Shown here: piece after piece, positions 18,815 through 27,231 of the stretch
How positions within the stretch are numbered: position 1 is the stretch's first letter
Layout: each line of letters begins with the position of its first letter
From: JBHJGP01 sp050331695
GTDB taxonomy: Bacteria > Pseudomonadota > Alphaproteobacteria > Geminicoccales > Geminicoccaceae
Direction: 5' to 3'
DNA: 50,288 bases
NCBI GenBank assembly: GCA_050331695.1
Contig: JBHJGP010000032.1
Coordinates: 1-50,288, forward strand
The notes under the pieces: generated by a model
What the model saw: the letters and a program-made list of their open reading frames with translations, nothing else
The model's database searches: none
What the model was told of the DNA's origin: nothing
Translations under genes and position numbers: made by a program

Positions 18815-19222
18815 ATGGCCGACATCAGGCTCACCGGATCCTGCCTGTGCGGCGCCGTCAGCTATCGGGTCGATGGCCCTGTGCGAGATATCGTCGGCTG
18901 TCATTGCCGCCAGTGCCGGAAGGCGTCGGGGCACCACGTCGCCGCAACCAGGGCCTATAGCAGCGATGTCACGATCGAAGGCGAAGCATCCCTTAAATGG
19001 TATCGCTCGTCGGAGATCGCCGAGCGTGGCTTTTGCGCCACCTGCGGCAGCCAGCTCTTTTGGCGCCGGCTGGACGGCGATCTCTTGTCGATCATGGCCG
19101 GTTCGCTCAACGAGCCCACGGGTCTGGTCATGACCCGGCAAATCCACACAGAAAGCGCCGGCGACTATTACGAAGTGCCACGGGATATCGAAGGGTCTCC
19201 GTCGGAGACGCCTGAAACCTGA
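18815..19222 (+). CDS. GFA family protein (glutathione-dependent formaldehyde-activating-like, CENP-V fold)
   Basis: 135 residues from ATG 18815; GAGG lies eight bases upstream. Zinc-binding cysteines appear as GSCLCGAVSY at the start, GCHCRQCRKASG near residue 28-40, and FCATCGSQLFW near 74-84. These are the hallmark of the GFA/Mss4-like fold. Family names imply glutathione adducts, but most members have no proven activity. It lies 15 bases after the universal stress gene and is probably co-transcribed with it. Confidence 0.88.
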   Translation: MADIRLTGSCLCGAVSYRVDGPVRDIVGCHCRQCRKASGHHVAATRAYSSDVTIEGEASLKWYRSSEIAERGFCATCGSQLFWRRLDGDLLSIMAGSLNEPTGLVMTRQIHTESAGDYYEVPRDIEGSPSETPET

Positions 19223-19351
19223 CCGTTTCCGGACATCTGAAAGCGCGATGCTTAAGATGCTCGTACGCGGAGAATAAGGGCAACAGGATGGATCTTTCCT
19301 AAACGGGCCGAGGCAGTCACTTTTTAACGGCCAACAGCCCGAAGACTTCGG

Positions 19352-19819
19352 TCATGCAAGCTGTTCGGCCAGCTGCCCGAGCTGCTCGATGCAGGTGCCC
19401 CAACCATCGACAAAGCCCATGTTGGCGTGTTTCTGGCGATCCTCCGCGTTCTTATGGAGGGCAACGGCGGTGTGCTTCGTGCCTGCCGGGTCGTTTTCCA
19501 GCGTGATGATTGCCGAGAAAAAAGCTTGCTCGTTGGGGCGCCAGCCACCGCGAAGCGCGTCGGTGAATGCTATGCGCTCGTTCTCGATGACTTCGAGAAA
19601 GCATCCCTCGCCGCCATGTTCGGTGCCGTCTTCCATACGCATCACGGTGTCGAATGCCCCGCCCGCGCGGAATTCATGCTTCTTAACGATCGTGACGATG
19701 GGCGCCGGAGCCCACCATTTCGCCAGATGGTCTGGGTCTTTCCAAGCCTTCCAAACGGCTGAACGGGGGGCTTTGATGATGCGTGAGACCGTGAGGTCTG
19801 AACTGGTGTTCGTTGTCAA
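19352..19819 (-). CDS. SRPBCC / AHSA1-domain protein
   Basis: 155 residues from TTG 19819, which overlaps the ArsR stop as TTGA; GGGGGA lies just upstream. The AHSA1-type START-like fold is shown by VSRIIKAPRSAVWKAWKDPDHLAKWWAP, MRMEDGTEHGGEGCFLEVIENERIAFTD and FVDGWGTCIEQL. The hydrophobic cavity would bind an unknown small ligand. Pairs of ArsR regulator plus AHSA1 protein are common in proteobacteria, and the regulator probably controls the pair. Confidence 0.88.
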   Translation of the reverse strand: MTTNTSSDLTVSRIIKAPRSAVWKAWKDPDHLAKWWAPAPIVTIVKKHEFRAGGAFDTVMRMEDGTEHGGEGCFLEVIENERIAFTDALRGGWRPNEQAFFSAIITLENDPAGTKHTAVALHKNAEDRQKHANMGFVDGWGTCIEQLGQLAEQLA

Positions 19820-20163
19820 TCTGATCCCCCTTCGGCGGCAATGACGTTTTCGACATAGTCGGCCAATCGGTCCGTTCTGGACTCCCAAAGCGCGCGCTGC
19901 TCCGAAAGCCACGCTTCGGCAGCCGCGAGTTGCTCCGCTTTGATATGGCAGGTTCGGACGCGGCCCCTCTTCGCTGAACCGATCAGGCCACTGTCCTCAA
20001 GCACCCTGATGTGTTTCAGAAATGAGGGAAGGCCCATCTCGAAGGGTTGAGCCAGTTCCTTGACGGCGGCTGGGCCACTCATCAGTCGATGGATCACGGC
20101 GCGCCTCGTCGGATCGGACAAGGCGTGAAACGCGGTGTCGAGCGCCTGCGGATAGTTTGCCAT
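19816..20163 (-). CDS. ArsR-family winged-helix transcriptional regulator
   Basis: A 115-residue winged-helix protein: ALSDPTRRAVIHRLMSGPAAVKELA is the start of the DNA-binding domain, and SFLKHIRVLEDSGLI is the recognition helix with its following turn. It lacks the CxC metal-sensing motif of ArsR/SmtB, so it is probably not a metal sensor. It is translationally coupled to the AHSA1 gene. A 20-bp near-palindrome lies just upstream of its start. Confidence 0.92.
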   Translation of the reverse strand: MANYPQALDTAFHALSDPTRRAVIHRLMSGPAAVKELAQPFEMGLPSFLKHIRVLEDSGLIGSAKRGRVRTCHIKAEQLAAAEAWLSEQRALWESRTDRLADYVENVIAAEGGSD

Positions 20164-20181
20164 GTGGAGAACTTAGCCGTC

Positions 20182-20201
20182 AGTTTACCGATTGGCAAAC
20201 T
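20182..20201. promoter_or_regulatory. Candidate ArsR operator (20-bp near-palindrome)
   Basis: AGTTTACCGATTGGCAAACT matches its own reverse complement at 16 of 20 positions, with perfect AGTTT/AAACT ends. It sits 19-38 bases upstream of the arsR-like ATG (20163), where an autoregulator would block the promoter. Position and symmetry support an operator. Binding by this ArsR protein is inferred. Confidence 0.55.
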
Positions 20202-20334
20202 ATTCGCGGCGCAGGGCGATGGGCTGAAACTCGCCGCCGTTCGTTGCGGTGATGACCTTGCCGTGACGCCCGGAAAGCTGGCGTACTGGGACCCACGGCA
20301 TCGCTTCCCTGATCGTTCTCGAGCAACCTGACAT
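20200..20334 (-). CDS. Possible small protein (44 aa), uncertain
   Basis: A frame from ATG 20334 to TAG 20200 encodes 44 residues (MPWVPVRQLSGRHG near the middle, ending in ALRRE). About three quarters of third codon positions are G or C, in line with the neighbours. There is no clear SD and I recognise no family. It lies upstream of the arsR gene on the same strand, and its stop touches the candidate operator. It may be chance in GC-rich DNA. Confidence 0.25.
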   Translation of the reverse strand: MSGCSRTIREAMPWVPVRQLSGRHGKVITATNGGEFQPIALRRE

Positions 20335-20389
20335 TCCAGGGCCCACGCCATGGTCGGAATGATGAAAACAAGGTTTTGGCCCTATTCAG

Positions 20390-20539
20390 ATGAACGCTTT
20401 TGAAATCTTGGCCTGGCTTCGCGAGTTGGAACTCTGGTCTCAAGGTTGCTGCGAGACGCGGACGATGGCGGTGTTCCTGGCCGAGCCCAAGGATCTAACG
20501 CCAGACCTGGCCGCCCGTCTCTTCGGCCTCAAGCGTTGA
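20390..20539 (+). CDS. Possible small protein (49 aa), uncertain
   Basis: A frame from ATG 20390 to TGA 20539 encodes 49 residues with a tail AEPKDLTPDLAARLFGLKR that looks protein-like and GC-rich in third positions. No SD is visible. It overlaps the 3' end of the convergent kinase gene by 11 bases. It could be a real small gene or a remnant of a longer one. This and the minus-strand candidate are all I see in the 365-base gap between arsR and the kinase gene. Confidence 0.3.
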   Translation: MNAFEILAWLRELELWSQGCCETRTMAVFLAEPKDLTPDLAARLFGLKR

Positions 20540-21389
20540 GAAGCCAGCGCGCCGTTTCGTAATGTTGCTGGGCGTAGTCGCTGCCGAAGCTCCAGGCGAT
20601 CGTTTGCGCGATAGCCCAGCCCTCGGCCCGGGTCCGATCCACGCTCAGGTCTGAGGCAAGCCGGTCGAGGCGGCCGATGACCTGATCCCTGGAATGGCCG
20701 AATTCGAAGCTTCGGATGACCGGCGCCAGGGCGAAGGCCCGCTCGCCGACGAGCGGCTTCGGATCGATCGCCAGCCAGGTTCCACAAGCCGCTTCGATGA
20801 CGTTGTCGCCGTGGAGATCCTGATGAACGAGAACCTGTTCCCCCTGGCTTGGTGTGAGCTCATCGAGCCACATCAGAGCCGCGTCGACGAGCGCCCGCTC
20901 GCACGGGCATCCCGCCTCCAGCCATCTGTCGACAAGTTTCGATGCCCAGCCCCGAGCTTGGTCGGCCAAGGGTTTGAACGGCGGGCCTGCCGGTTTCCAG
21001 AGGCGGGGCAAGAGCTCGATCATCACGGCCATCGGATCGGGGTGACCTGCCTCTGCCAGAGCCCGACCCGGCAGACAGCGTTCAAGCAGCAAGGCGTGGC
21101 GGACCGGATCATGGGCGACCAGCCGGGCGGCTCCGTCGCCATCCCACACCCTCAGGGCATCGGCCTCGTAGCGGCACTCCTCATGGGGCCATTGGACTTT
21201 GAGGATGACGTCCGCGCCTTTGTGGCGCGCCGGGATGACGCAAGAGACGTTGGCGTTCGGCAGGGGCTCGCCTAGGTCCTCGAGCGACCAGATCAGGGTC
21301 AGATCCGCCACCAGTTGCGGAAGACGCTTCACCCAAACGGCGCCGTCGGGCTTTTTTGCGAGCCACTGAAGCGACCCCGGCAGTTTCAA
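20529..21389 (-). CDS. Aminoglycoside/hydroxyurea antibiotic resistance kinase-like, APH(6) family
   Basis: A 286-residue kinase. The catalytic loop is VLVHQDLHGDNVI (H-x-D-x4-N), and AIDPKPLVGE carries the metal-binding Asp of APH(6)/hydroxyurea phosphotransferase proteins. Relatives phosphorylate streptomycin at O-6, but chromosomal homologues are common and many have other small-molecule substrates. Resistance cannot be claimed from sequence alone. There is no mobile element nearby. Confidence 0.85.
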   Translation of the reverse strand: MKLPGSLQWLAKKPDGAVWVKRLPQLVADLTLIWSLEDLGEPLPNANVSCVIPARHKGADVILKVQWPHEECRYEADALRVWDGDGAARLVAHDPVRHALLLERCLPGRALAEAGHPDPMAVMIELLPRLWKPAGPPFKPLADQARGWASKLVDRWLEAGCPCERALVDAALMWLDELTPSQGEQVLVHQDLHGDNVIEAACGTWLAIDPKPLVGERAFALAPVIRSFEFGHSRDQVIGRLDRLASDLSVDRTRAEGWAIAQTIAWSFGSDYAQQHYETARWLLNA

Positions 21390-21664
21390 TCCGCAGGACT
21401 GGTCTGAAGGGTTCTCGAGGATGCGGCGATCTTTCGGCTAAGCATGTCGCAGCGATCGCGTCGGCGAACCGGCGCCCTACCTCCACGACAAAAAGATCGG
21501 TTCTGGCAACGATCCACTGAAAGTTGCGTTAGACCCGAGCCACGTTGACATCTTGCCCGCAGGGTGCAGGTTGGCGGCAAGCAATCAGGCCCAACGCGCG
21601 GCGCCGGTTCAGCGGCCAATGGCTGGTTTCGGTGCTCTGCGATCGTGCAAAAGATGATCATTCC

Positions 21665-22996
21665 ATGGCCCACGCTGCTTCGTCAGAACCGTTGACCGTC
21701 ACTGACCGGCTCCTGGCGCCGATCCAGAGGATTCTGGGTCAGGACAGTACAACCGGCATCATTCTGATCATGGCGGCGCTGATCGCCTTCATCTGGGCGA
21801 ACTCGCCCTGGGCGGAGGGCTATTTTCACCTCAAACATTTGAGTTCTGGCATCAGTGTCGGCGGCTTTGAGCTGGTGGAGCCGCTGGAGCTCTGGATCAA
21901 CGACTTTTTGATGGTGATTTTTTTCTTCGTCGTCGGTCTCGAAATCAAGCGCGAGTTTCTGATCGGCGAGCTGGCTGGCCTGAAGCGAGCGTCCCTGCCG
22001 ATCGCCGGTGCCATCGGCGGCATGGTCATTCCGGCCCTCATCTACGTCGCCTTCAACTATGGCGAGCCGACCGTCCGCGGCTGGGGCGTTCCGATGGCGA
22101 CGGACATCGCCTTTGCCGTTGGTGTTCTGAGCCTGGTCGGTGACCGGGTGCCCCTGGCTTTGCGGGTCTTTCTTCTGGCGCTCGCGATCGTCGACGATCT
22201 CGGCGCCGTCCTCGTGATCGCCTTTTTCTACACCGCCGATTTGCATCTGGACGCGCTGTTCATCTCCCTCGGTTTTTGGGTGCTGGCTATCCTCTACGGT
22301 CGCTTCGGCCACGCCAAGGGTCTGTGGTTCGCCGTCATCGGCCTGTTCATGTGGTACTACATGCACCACTCCGGTGTGCACGCGACCATCGCCGGTGTCT
22401 TGATGGCGATGGCGGTCCCGCTCCGAGCGACCATGAACGAGGCCAAGGTCGAGGACGAGCTGAGCGCCGTCCTGGACAACAGCAATGACGAAACCGACCT
22501 CAAAATCGAAAGGCTGACGACCGTCGTCGATCAGGCGCAAAGCCCTTTGATCCGGATGGAGCACGCGCTCAGCCCCTGGGTTTCGCTTTTGATCATGCCG
22601 CTGTTCGCGCTGTTTAATGCCGGCGTCACGGTCATCGGCATGGAGGGCGAGGGAAGTCTCTTGTCGCTTCCGACTTACGGCGCCTTCTTCGGCCTGCTCA
22701 TCGGCAAGCCTGTCGGCATATGCCTTCTCGTCTGGCTCGCCTGTGTCACCGGTCTCGCCGACTTTCCGAAAGGATCCTCGTGGCTGGGCATGGCTGCCAT
22801 CGGCCTTCTGGCCGGTATCGGCTTCACCATGGCTTTGTTCGTGGCCAATTTGGCGTTCGGCGGTTCGATCGAACTGGATCAGGCGAAGATCGGTGTACTG
22901 AGTGCATCCGTGGTGGCCGCCATCGTTGGTTACTTCTTGCTCGCGCGTGAATTCTCCCAAGAAGCTGTGGCGAAACGGGCGGAGGCCGCCGCCTAA
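21665..22996 (+). CDS. nhaA: Na+/H+ antiporter NhaA
   Basis: 443 residues from ATG 21665; the upstream in-frame extension to 21545 lacks coding character. About 12 helices. The conserved double Asp of the ion-binding site lies in ALAIVDDLGAV, with MATDIAFAVGVLSL before it. A hydrophilic loop in the middle (MNEAKVEDELSAVLDNSNDETDL) is typical of the longer NhaA type. It exports Na+ in exchange for H+ in the inner membrane. The 275 bases before it hold no other gene I can support. Confidence 0.93.
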   Translation: MAHAASSEPLTVTDRLLAPIQRILGQDSTTGIILIMAALIAFIWANSPWAEGYFHLKHLSSGISVGGFELVEPLELWINDFLMVIFFFVVGLEIKREFLIGELAGLKRASLPIAGAIGGMVIPALIYVAFNYGEPTVRGWGVPMATDIAFAVGVLSLVGDRVPLALRVFLLALAIVDDLGAVLVIAFFYTADLHLDALFISLGFWVLAILYGRFGHAKGLWFAVIGLFMWYYMHHSGVHATIAGVLMAMAVPLRATMNEAKVEDELSAVLDNSNDETDLKIERLTTVVDQAQSPLIRMEHALSPWVSLLIMPLFALFNAGVTVIGMEGEGSLLSLPTYGAFFGLLIGKPVGICLLVWLACVTGLADFPKGSSWLGMAAIGLLAGIGFTMALFVANLAFGGSIELDQAKIGVLSASVVAAIVGYFLLAREFSQEAVAKRAEAAA

Positions 22997-23044
22997 GCGC
23001 CTTCGCCCGGTGACTGATGCTCGCCTCTGATCAGAGGCACAGGT

Positions 23045-23752
23045 TCAACCGTTGATCAGGCCGCCATCAACGTTAATGGTCTGGCCGGTGATGTAGCTGG
23101 CGTCCTCGGAGAGTAAGAATTGAATGACAGCCGCGATCTCCGAGGCGTCGCCGAAACGTTTGAGTGGGATCTCCGCCAGCAATCTGTCTTTCCGCTTGGC
23201 AATGATCTCCCGGGGCATGGCGGTGTCGATGATCCCGGGCGCCAGACCGTTCACCAGCGCCTTGTCCCGAAGCCGCCGAGAGAGCGCGCGGACTAGACCC
23301 ACCAGCCCGCCCTTGGCGGCCGAGTAAGCAACATGGTCGACGGCGCCCCGGCGGAACGCCAGGGATGAGGTGAACACCAACCGGCCCATCCGGTCCGGGA
23401 TCAGGCTTTGTGCCACCGCGGTCGCCATGTCGTAGGCATTGGTCAGATTGTGCTGGATGGCCCGATCCCAAACCCCATGGTCGGCGGCGAGCGCTGGATC
23501 TTGCTCGAACACGCCGGCCAGATGGACGAAACCGTAAAGCCGCCCTCCGCTCCGTTCGACCGTTTGCCAGCAGGACCGAAAATCGGAAAGATCGCTCTCA
23601 ATCGTCAGACAGTCGCTGCCGGCCTCATGAGCCATTTCGGCGAGCGGGCTTTCGGGCCGGTCGACCAAAACCAGCCGATAACGGTCCGCCAGGCGCCGGA
23701 CCAGTGCACGGCCGATGCCGCCGGCAGCACCAGTGATGAGAACCGTATCCAT
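23045..23752 (-). CDS. SDR-family oxidoreductase
   Basis: A 235-residue classical short-chain dehydrogenase: cofactor motif TGAAGGIG at 7-14, active site YSAAKGG near 143, FTSSLAF with the catalytic Ser, and a C-terminal TGQTINVDGGLING. The substrate is unknown. It is divergent from the SIS-domain gene across about 70 bases. Confidence 0.9.
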   Translation of the reverse strand: MDTVLITGAAGGIGRALVRRLADRYRLVLVDRPESPLAEMAHEAGSDCLTIESDLSDFRSCWQTVERSGGRLYGFVHLAGVFEQDPALAADHGVWDRAIQHNLTNAYDMATAVAQSLIPDRMGRLVFTSSLAFRRGAVDHVAYSAAKGGLVGLVRALSRRLRDKALVNGLAPGIIDTAMPREIIAKRKDRLLAEIPLKRFGDASEIAAVIQFLLSEDASYITGQTINVDGGLING

Positions 23753-23823
23753 ATCCGCGCGTTCCTTTCTCTGGCCTTGTCATCGCCCTGGCTTAAGCGT
23801 GAAACTGGAATGCACCAAGATTG

Positions 23824-24897
23824 ATGCGAGACGGAAAGCCCATGGACCGCCGGTTCAGCCAAGGTTTCACGCCGCCGGGCGTCGAATGGCAACGCGACCG
23901 CCGCGGTCTGGACGCGCTTCTTTTCGAGTGCCGCCGTCAACACCGCGACGCCCGGAGCACGCGGATCGGCCAACGGGCGAAAGCCGAGAGCGTCGCCAAA
24001 GCTATTCAGACGGCCGGGCGGGTTGATCTCCTGGGAATGGGCGCTTCACATTTCGCCAATCAGATTGCCGCCACCCGGCTCAGAGCGGTCGGCATTCAGG
24101 CGGAAGCCCGCATCGCGTCCGAAGCGCTCTACGCGCCCATGCCGAAACCGAGGCGTCCGGCCATTCTGGTCTCCCAGTCCGGAAGCTCGGCCGAGATCGT
24201 CAAATGGCTGGAGAGCCAGGAGCAGAAAGAGGGTCTGTTCGGCATCACGCTGTCGGCCGGCAGCCCGCTCGCAAAGGCCATTCCCTGTCTGATCGCGGAG
24301 GGCGGATCGGAAGCAGGTTTCGCCGCCACCCGAAGTTTCACCCTGACCCTGGTCCTGCATGGGCTGATTTTGGCGTCTCTGGGCGGCCAGGAGGCAGACG
24401 CCCTGCCGGCGGAGGAGGCGGGTGTTCATCCACGCCTCGAGTTGGCGCTGACGACCCTCAGTTCGGCCACCGTTTTCATCTGTTCCGCAAGGTCCAGCTT
24501 CGGCGGCCTGGCGAACATGACCGCCTTGGGGGTTATGGAGCTGGGCCGGGTGCCGGCCCTGGGCCTGGATGGCGGGCAGCTCCGCCATGGGCCTGTGGAG
24601 CTTTTGAGCCAATCCACCGGCGTGATCCTGTTTCGGGGACCTGGCGCCACTGTCGATAGCTGGGACAGCATCGTCCGTTTCTGCCGGGATGCGGGCAGCC
24701 CGCTGGTCGTCTTCGACAGCTCCGGGGCACCGCCCATCGACGGCGCCGTCACGCTCGATATGCCCCAGGGCGAGGGCATCGGCGCGGTCTTGACAATGGC
24801 GCCGACGCAACAGGCGCTGGTGATGGGCCTCGCCGTTCAGCGCTCGGACGCGATCGGCATGCCCCGTTACGCGGTCAAGGTCATGGACACCGAATAG
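23824..24897 (+). CDS. Tandem SIS-domain sugar-phosphate isomerase/deaminase-like protein (GlmS-C / NagB-II type)
   Basis: About 357 residues from ATG 23824 (ATG 23842 with GGAAAG upstream is an alternative). Two SIS domains resemble the isomerase half of GlmS: SQSGSSAEIVKWLE in the first, and LGVMELGRVPALGLDGGQLRHGP in the second, where Glu and His near the substrate site are conserved in the family. It has no glutamine-amidotransferase domain. NagB-II enzymes deaminate glucosamine-6-phosphate, which fits the nearby nagA and murQ. That function is inferred. Confidence 0.8.
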   Translation: MRDGKPMDRRFSQGFTPPGVEWQRDRRGLDALLFECRRQHRDARSTRIGQRAKAESVAKAIQTAGRVDLLGMGASHFANQIAATRLRAVGIQAEARIASEALYAPMPKPRRPAILVSQSGSSAEIVKWLESQEQKEGLFGITLSAGSPLAKAIPCLIAEGGSEAGFAATRSFTLTLVLHGLILASLGGQEADALPAEEAGVHPRLELALTTLSSATVFICSARSSFGGLANMTALGVMELGRVPALGLDGGQLRHGPVELLSQSTGVILFRGPGATVDSWDSIVRFCRDAGSPLVVFDSSGAPPIDGAVTLDMPQGEGIGAVLTMAPTQQALVMGLAVQRSDAIGMPRYAVKVMDTE

Positions 24898-24905
24898 CCG
24901 GGCGC

Positions 24906-25712
24906 TCAGCCACCCTTGGCCGTCCGCGCCATGAAGCCGCGCGCCGGGTTGTAGCCCCAGAGAGCGATCGCCATCAGGACCAGGAGCCAGGCCAAAACAT
25001 AGGCGCAGGCCTCGAGGTTCAGTTTTGCGTAGAGCGCGAAACGGATCAGTTCGACCGCGTGGGTAAAGGGATTGGCGGCGCTGATCGCGTGCAACTCGAC
25101 GCTCCCCTCCCGCAGCCGCCACAAGGGGTAAAGCGCCGACGAGGCGAAAAACATCGGAAAGATGACGAAGTTCATCACGCCGGCGAAATTTTCCAGCTGT
25201 TTGATCAGCGACGAAAGCACCAGACCGAGACTGCCGAGCATCAACCCGGCCGCCAACAGCGCCGGCAGAACGGCCAGATAGCCCATCAGCGGCGCTTCGA
25301 TGCCCCAGAGGTAGGCGATGGCGAGAAAGACGTAGACCTGCACGCAAGCAACGATGACCGCGGCCAGAAGCTTCGATCCCAGCAGATACCAGCGCGGCAG
25401 CGGGCTCACCAAAAGCGCGCGCATTGAGCCCATCTCCTGGTCGTAGACCATGGACAGGCTGGACTGCATGCCGCTGAACAAGAGGATCATGCCGCAGAGC
25501 CCCGGCGTGATGTAGACCTCGTAGAGCACGTAGGTCTGGTAGGGCTCCTGGATCGAGACTCCGAGAACCGAGCGAAAACCCGCGGCGAAGATGAAGAGCC
25601 AGACCAGCGGCCGCACCAGCGCCGCAAAGAACCGGCCGCGCTGTTGCAAGAAGCGCAGAAACTCGCGGACGAGGATGCCCTCGAAGCAGCGAAGCCAAGG
25701 GTTCCCGCTCAC
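24906..25712 (-). CDS. ABC-2 type permease of the PQQ-alcohol-dehydrogenase-associated (PedC/LutF-like) type
   Basis: 268 residues from GTG 25712, overlapping the ATPase stop as GTGA. Six membrane helices in an ABC-2 fold. The blocks FEGILVREFLRFLQQRGRF, ALVRPLVWLFIFAAGFRSVLG, YILYEVY-like YVLYEVYITPGLCGM, and SSLSMVYDQEMGSMRALL match my recollection of the permease next to PQQ-dependent alcohol dehydrogenases and in lanthanide-use (lut) clusters. No PQQ enzyme gene is in this window. It is last in a five-gene operon. Confidence 0.82.
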   Translation of the reverse strand: MSGNPWLRCFEGILVREFLRFLQQRGRFFAALVRPLVWLFIFAAGFRSVLGVSIQEPYQTYVLYEVYITPGLCGMILLFSGMQSSLSMVYDQEMGSMRALLVSPLPRWYLLGSKLLAAVIVACVQVYVFLAIAYLWGIEAPLMGYLAVLPALLAAGLMLGSLGLVLSSLIKQLENFAGVMNFVIFPMFFASSALYPLWRLREGSVELHAISAANPFTHAVELIRFALYAKLNLEACAYVLAWLLVLMAIALWGYNPARGFMARTAKGG

Positions 25713-26470
25713 GACGGATTGCTCGTGATGTGACGGTATGCCCCGTCCAAGTCAGGGGTTCCGGTGCGCTCGCTCAACCCAGATGAGGTGCCCGCCATCC
25801 GAACTCGCCCCCGGTGCAGGAGCACGATCTGGTCGTCGGCATCGATCTCGTCGATCAGGTGGGTGGTCCAGAGCGCGGCAAGGCCGGTTTCACGGCATCG
25901 CCGATGGACGTCGTCGACGATCGCTCGGCGGCTGTCGATGTCGAGGCCGACGGTGGGTTCGTCGAGGACCAGGAGCCTGGGTTCGTGAAGCAGTGCGCGG
26001 GCGAGTTCGACCCGCCGCCGAAGGCCGCCAGAAAGCGTTCTGACGCTGGCCTCGGACCGGTCGGCCAGGTTGAGCTGTGCCAACAGATCGCCGATGCGCT
26101 TGTCGGCATCCGTCCGTTTCAGGCCGTAGAGACAGGCGGCGTAGCGAAGATTTTGGGTGACGCTCAGGTCCAGATCGAGGGTCAGGCGTTGGAAAACCAC
26201 GCCCATGGATGCGAGCGCTGGTCGGGTCTGCTTGGCCAGATCGAGGCCACAAATCTCGATCCGGCCGGTCGATGAGCGAAACAGGCCGGTGACCAGGGCC
26301 ATGAGCGTCGTTTTGCCGGCACCGTTGGGGCCGAGAAGTGCCGTGAAGCTGCCGGGCTCAATCCGAACGCTCACCTGATCCAGCGCCCGCGCCTGGCGGC
26401 TGTAGGCGTAGCTCAGGTCTTCCAGGAGCAAAGCCAGCTTGCCGGACCGTGCCGTCTGTTCCCCCATCAC
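25709..26470 (-). CDS. ABC-2 ATP-binding protein of the PQQ-alcohol-dehydrogenase-associated (LutE-like) type
   Basis: 253 residues. Walker A GPNGAGKTT, Q-loop VFQRLTLDLDLSVTQNLRYAA (typical of the PQQ-associated subfamily), signature LSGGLRRR, Walker B LLVLDEP, and TVGLD. It is paired with the ABC-2 permease by a four-base overlap. The start ATG 26470 overlaps the stop of the upstream importer ATPase, tying two different ABC systems into one transcript. Confidence 0.88.
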   Translation of the reverse strand: MMGEQTARSGKLALLLEDLSYAYSRQARALDQVSVRIEPGSFTALLGPNGAGKTTLMALVTGLFRSSTGRIEICGLDLAKQTRPALASMGVVFQRLTLDLDLSVTQNLRYAACLYGLKRTDADKRIGDLLAQLNLADRSEASVRTLSGGLRRRVELARALLHEPRLLVLDEPTVGLDIDSRRAIVDDVHRRCRETGLAALWTTHLIDEIDADDQIVLLHRGRVRMAGTSSGLSERTGTPDLDGAYRHITSNPS

Positions 26471-27231
26471 TCGGTGGGTGCCAGGGTGAGGGGATCAAGC
26501 TTGTGATCGGCGATCAGACGGCGTTGACAGGCGTCGACCGCGCTCTCGTCCGTCCGCTGATCGTCCGTCAGATCGATCGGCAGATCAAGCAGCAACCGGC
26601 CGGGCGACGCCGACAGGAACAAGAGCCGATCCGCCAGTTGGACCGCTTCTTTCAGATTATGGGTGACGAACAGCGCGCTGCTTTGGTGACGGCGCAATAG
26701 CGTCAACAAGAGCAGCCGTAGGTGCCGGGCGGTGGCGTGATCGAGGGAAACGAAGGGCTCGTCGAGAAGCAGGAGAGCGGGGCGGATGACGAAGGCCCGG
26801 GCGAGCGCGACCCGCCTGGCCATGCCCAGGGACAGCCGGGACGCGTAGACGTCGCGGGCTTCGGCAAGACCCACCTCGCGAAGAACCTCGTCGATTCGCT
26901 CCTCGGCGTACTCGGCTCCGGCCAGCACCAGCCGCAGATTGCCGGCGACAGTCAGCCAGGGCAGCAGCCGAGGCTCCTGAAACACATAAGCCAGTCGGGA
27001 GCGCTCAAATCGTTGGATGCGGCCGACGGCACCGCCCTCTAAATCAGCGACCAAGTTGAGAAGCGTGGTCTTGCCGCAACCGGATGGACCGATCACGGCG
27101 ACCATCTCATGGCCGCCTACCCGAAAGGCCAGCCGGGCCAGTGCCTGTTTCGGCGGTGCGTCGCCCACCGCCGCGAAGTTTTTTCGCACCAGATCCACAT
27201 CCAAAACTGGCGTCGGGTTCATGTCCGCCAT
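26467..27231 (-). CDS. Nitrate/sulfonate/taurine-type ABC transporter ATP-binding protein
   Basis: About 254 residues from ATG 27231 (ATG 27222, which overlaps the permease stop as ATGA, is also possible). Walker A GPSGCGKTT, Q-loop FQEPRLLPWLTV typical of SsuB/TauB, Walker B LLLLDEPFVSLDHAT, H-loop VTHNLKEAVQLADR. The signature is LSLGMARR, not LSGGQ. It should energise the adjacent importer permease at the inner membrane. Confidence 0.88.
   Translation of the reverse strand: MADMNPTPVLDVDLVRKNFAAVGDAPPKQALARLAFRVGGHEMVAVIGPSGCGKTTLLNLVADLEGGAVGRIQRFERSRLAYVFQEPRLLPWLTVAGNLRLVLAGAEYAEERIDEVLREVGLAEARDVYASRLSLGMARRVALARAFVIRPALLLLDEPFVSLDHATARHLRLLLLTLLRRHQSSALFVTHNLKEAVQLADRLLFLSASPGRLLLDLPIDLTDDQRTDESAVDACQRRLIADHKLDPLTLAPTE

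Noticed and set aside
20529..21389. Calling the kinase a confirmed streptomycin resistance gene
   Set aside because: The motifs place it in the APH(6)/hydroxyurea kinase family, but chromosomal homologues often have other roles and there is no mobile or resistance context.
21545..21664. 40-codon N-terminal extension of NhaA
   Set aside because: The sequence is Arg/Cys-rich with no similarity to NhaA; family members start close to the DRLLAPIQRIL segment.
21683..22960. 425-codon minus-strand frame opposite nhaA
   Set aside because: The product is low-complexity (Gln, Arg, Asp, His-rich), as expected of antisense to a membrane protein in GC-rich DNA; NhaA motifs are clear on the other strand.
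24046..25698. 550-codon minus-strand frame over the SIS and ABC-2 permease genes
   Set aside because: It crosses two real genes with conserved motifs and its translation is Arg/Gly/Ala-rich without a domain.
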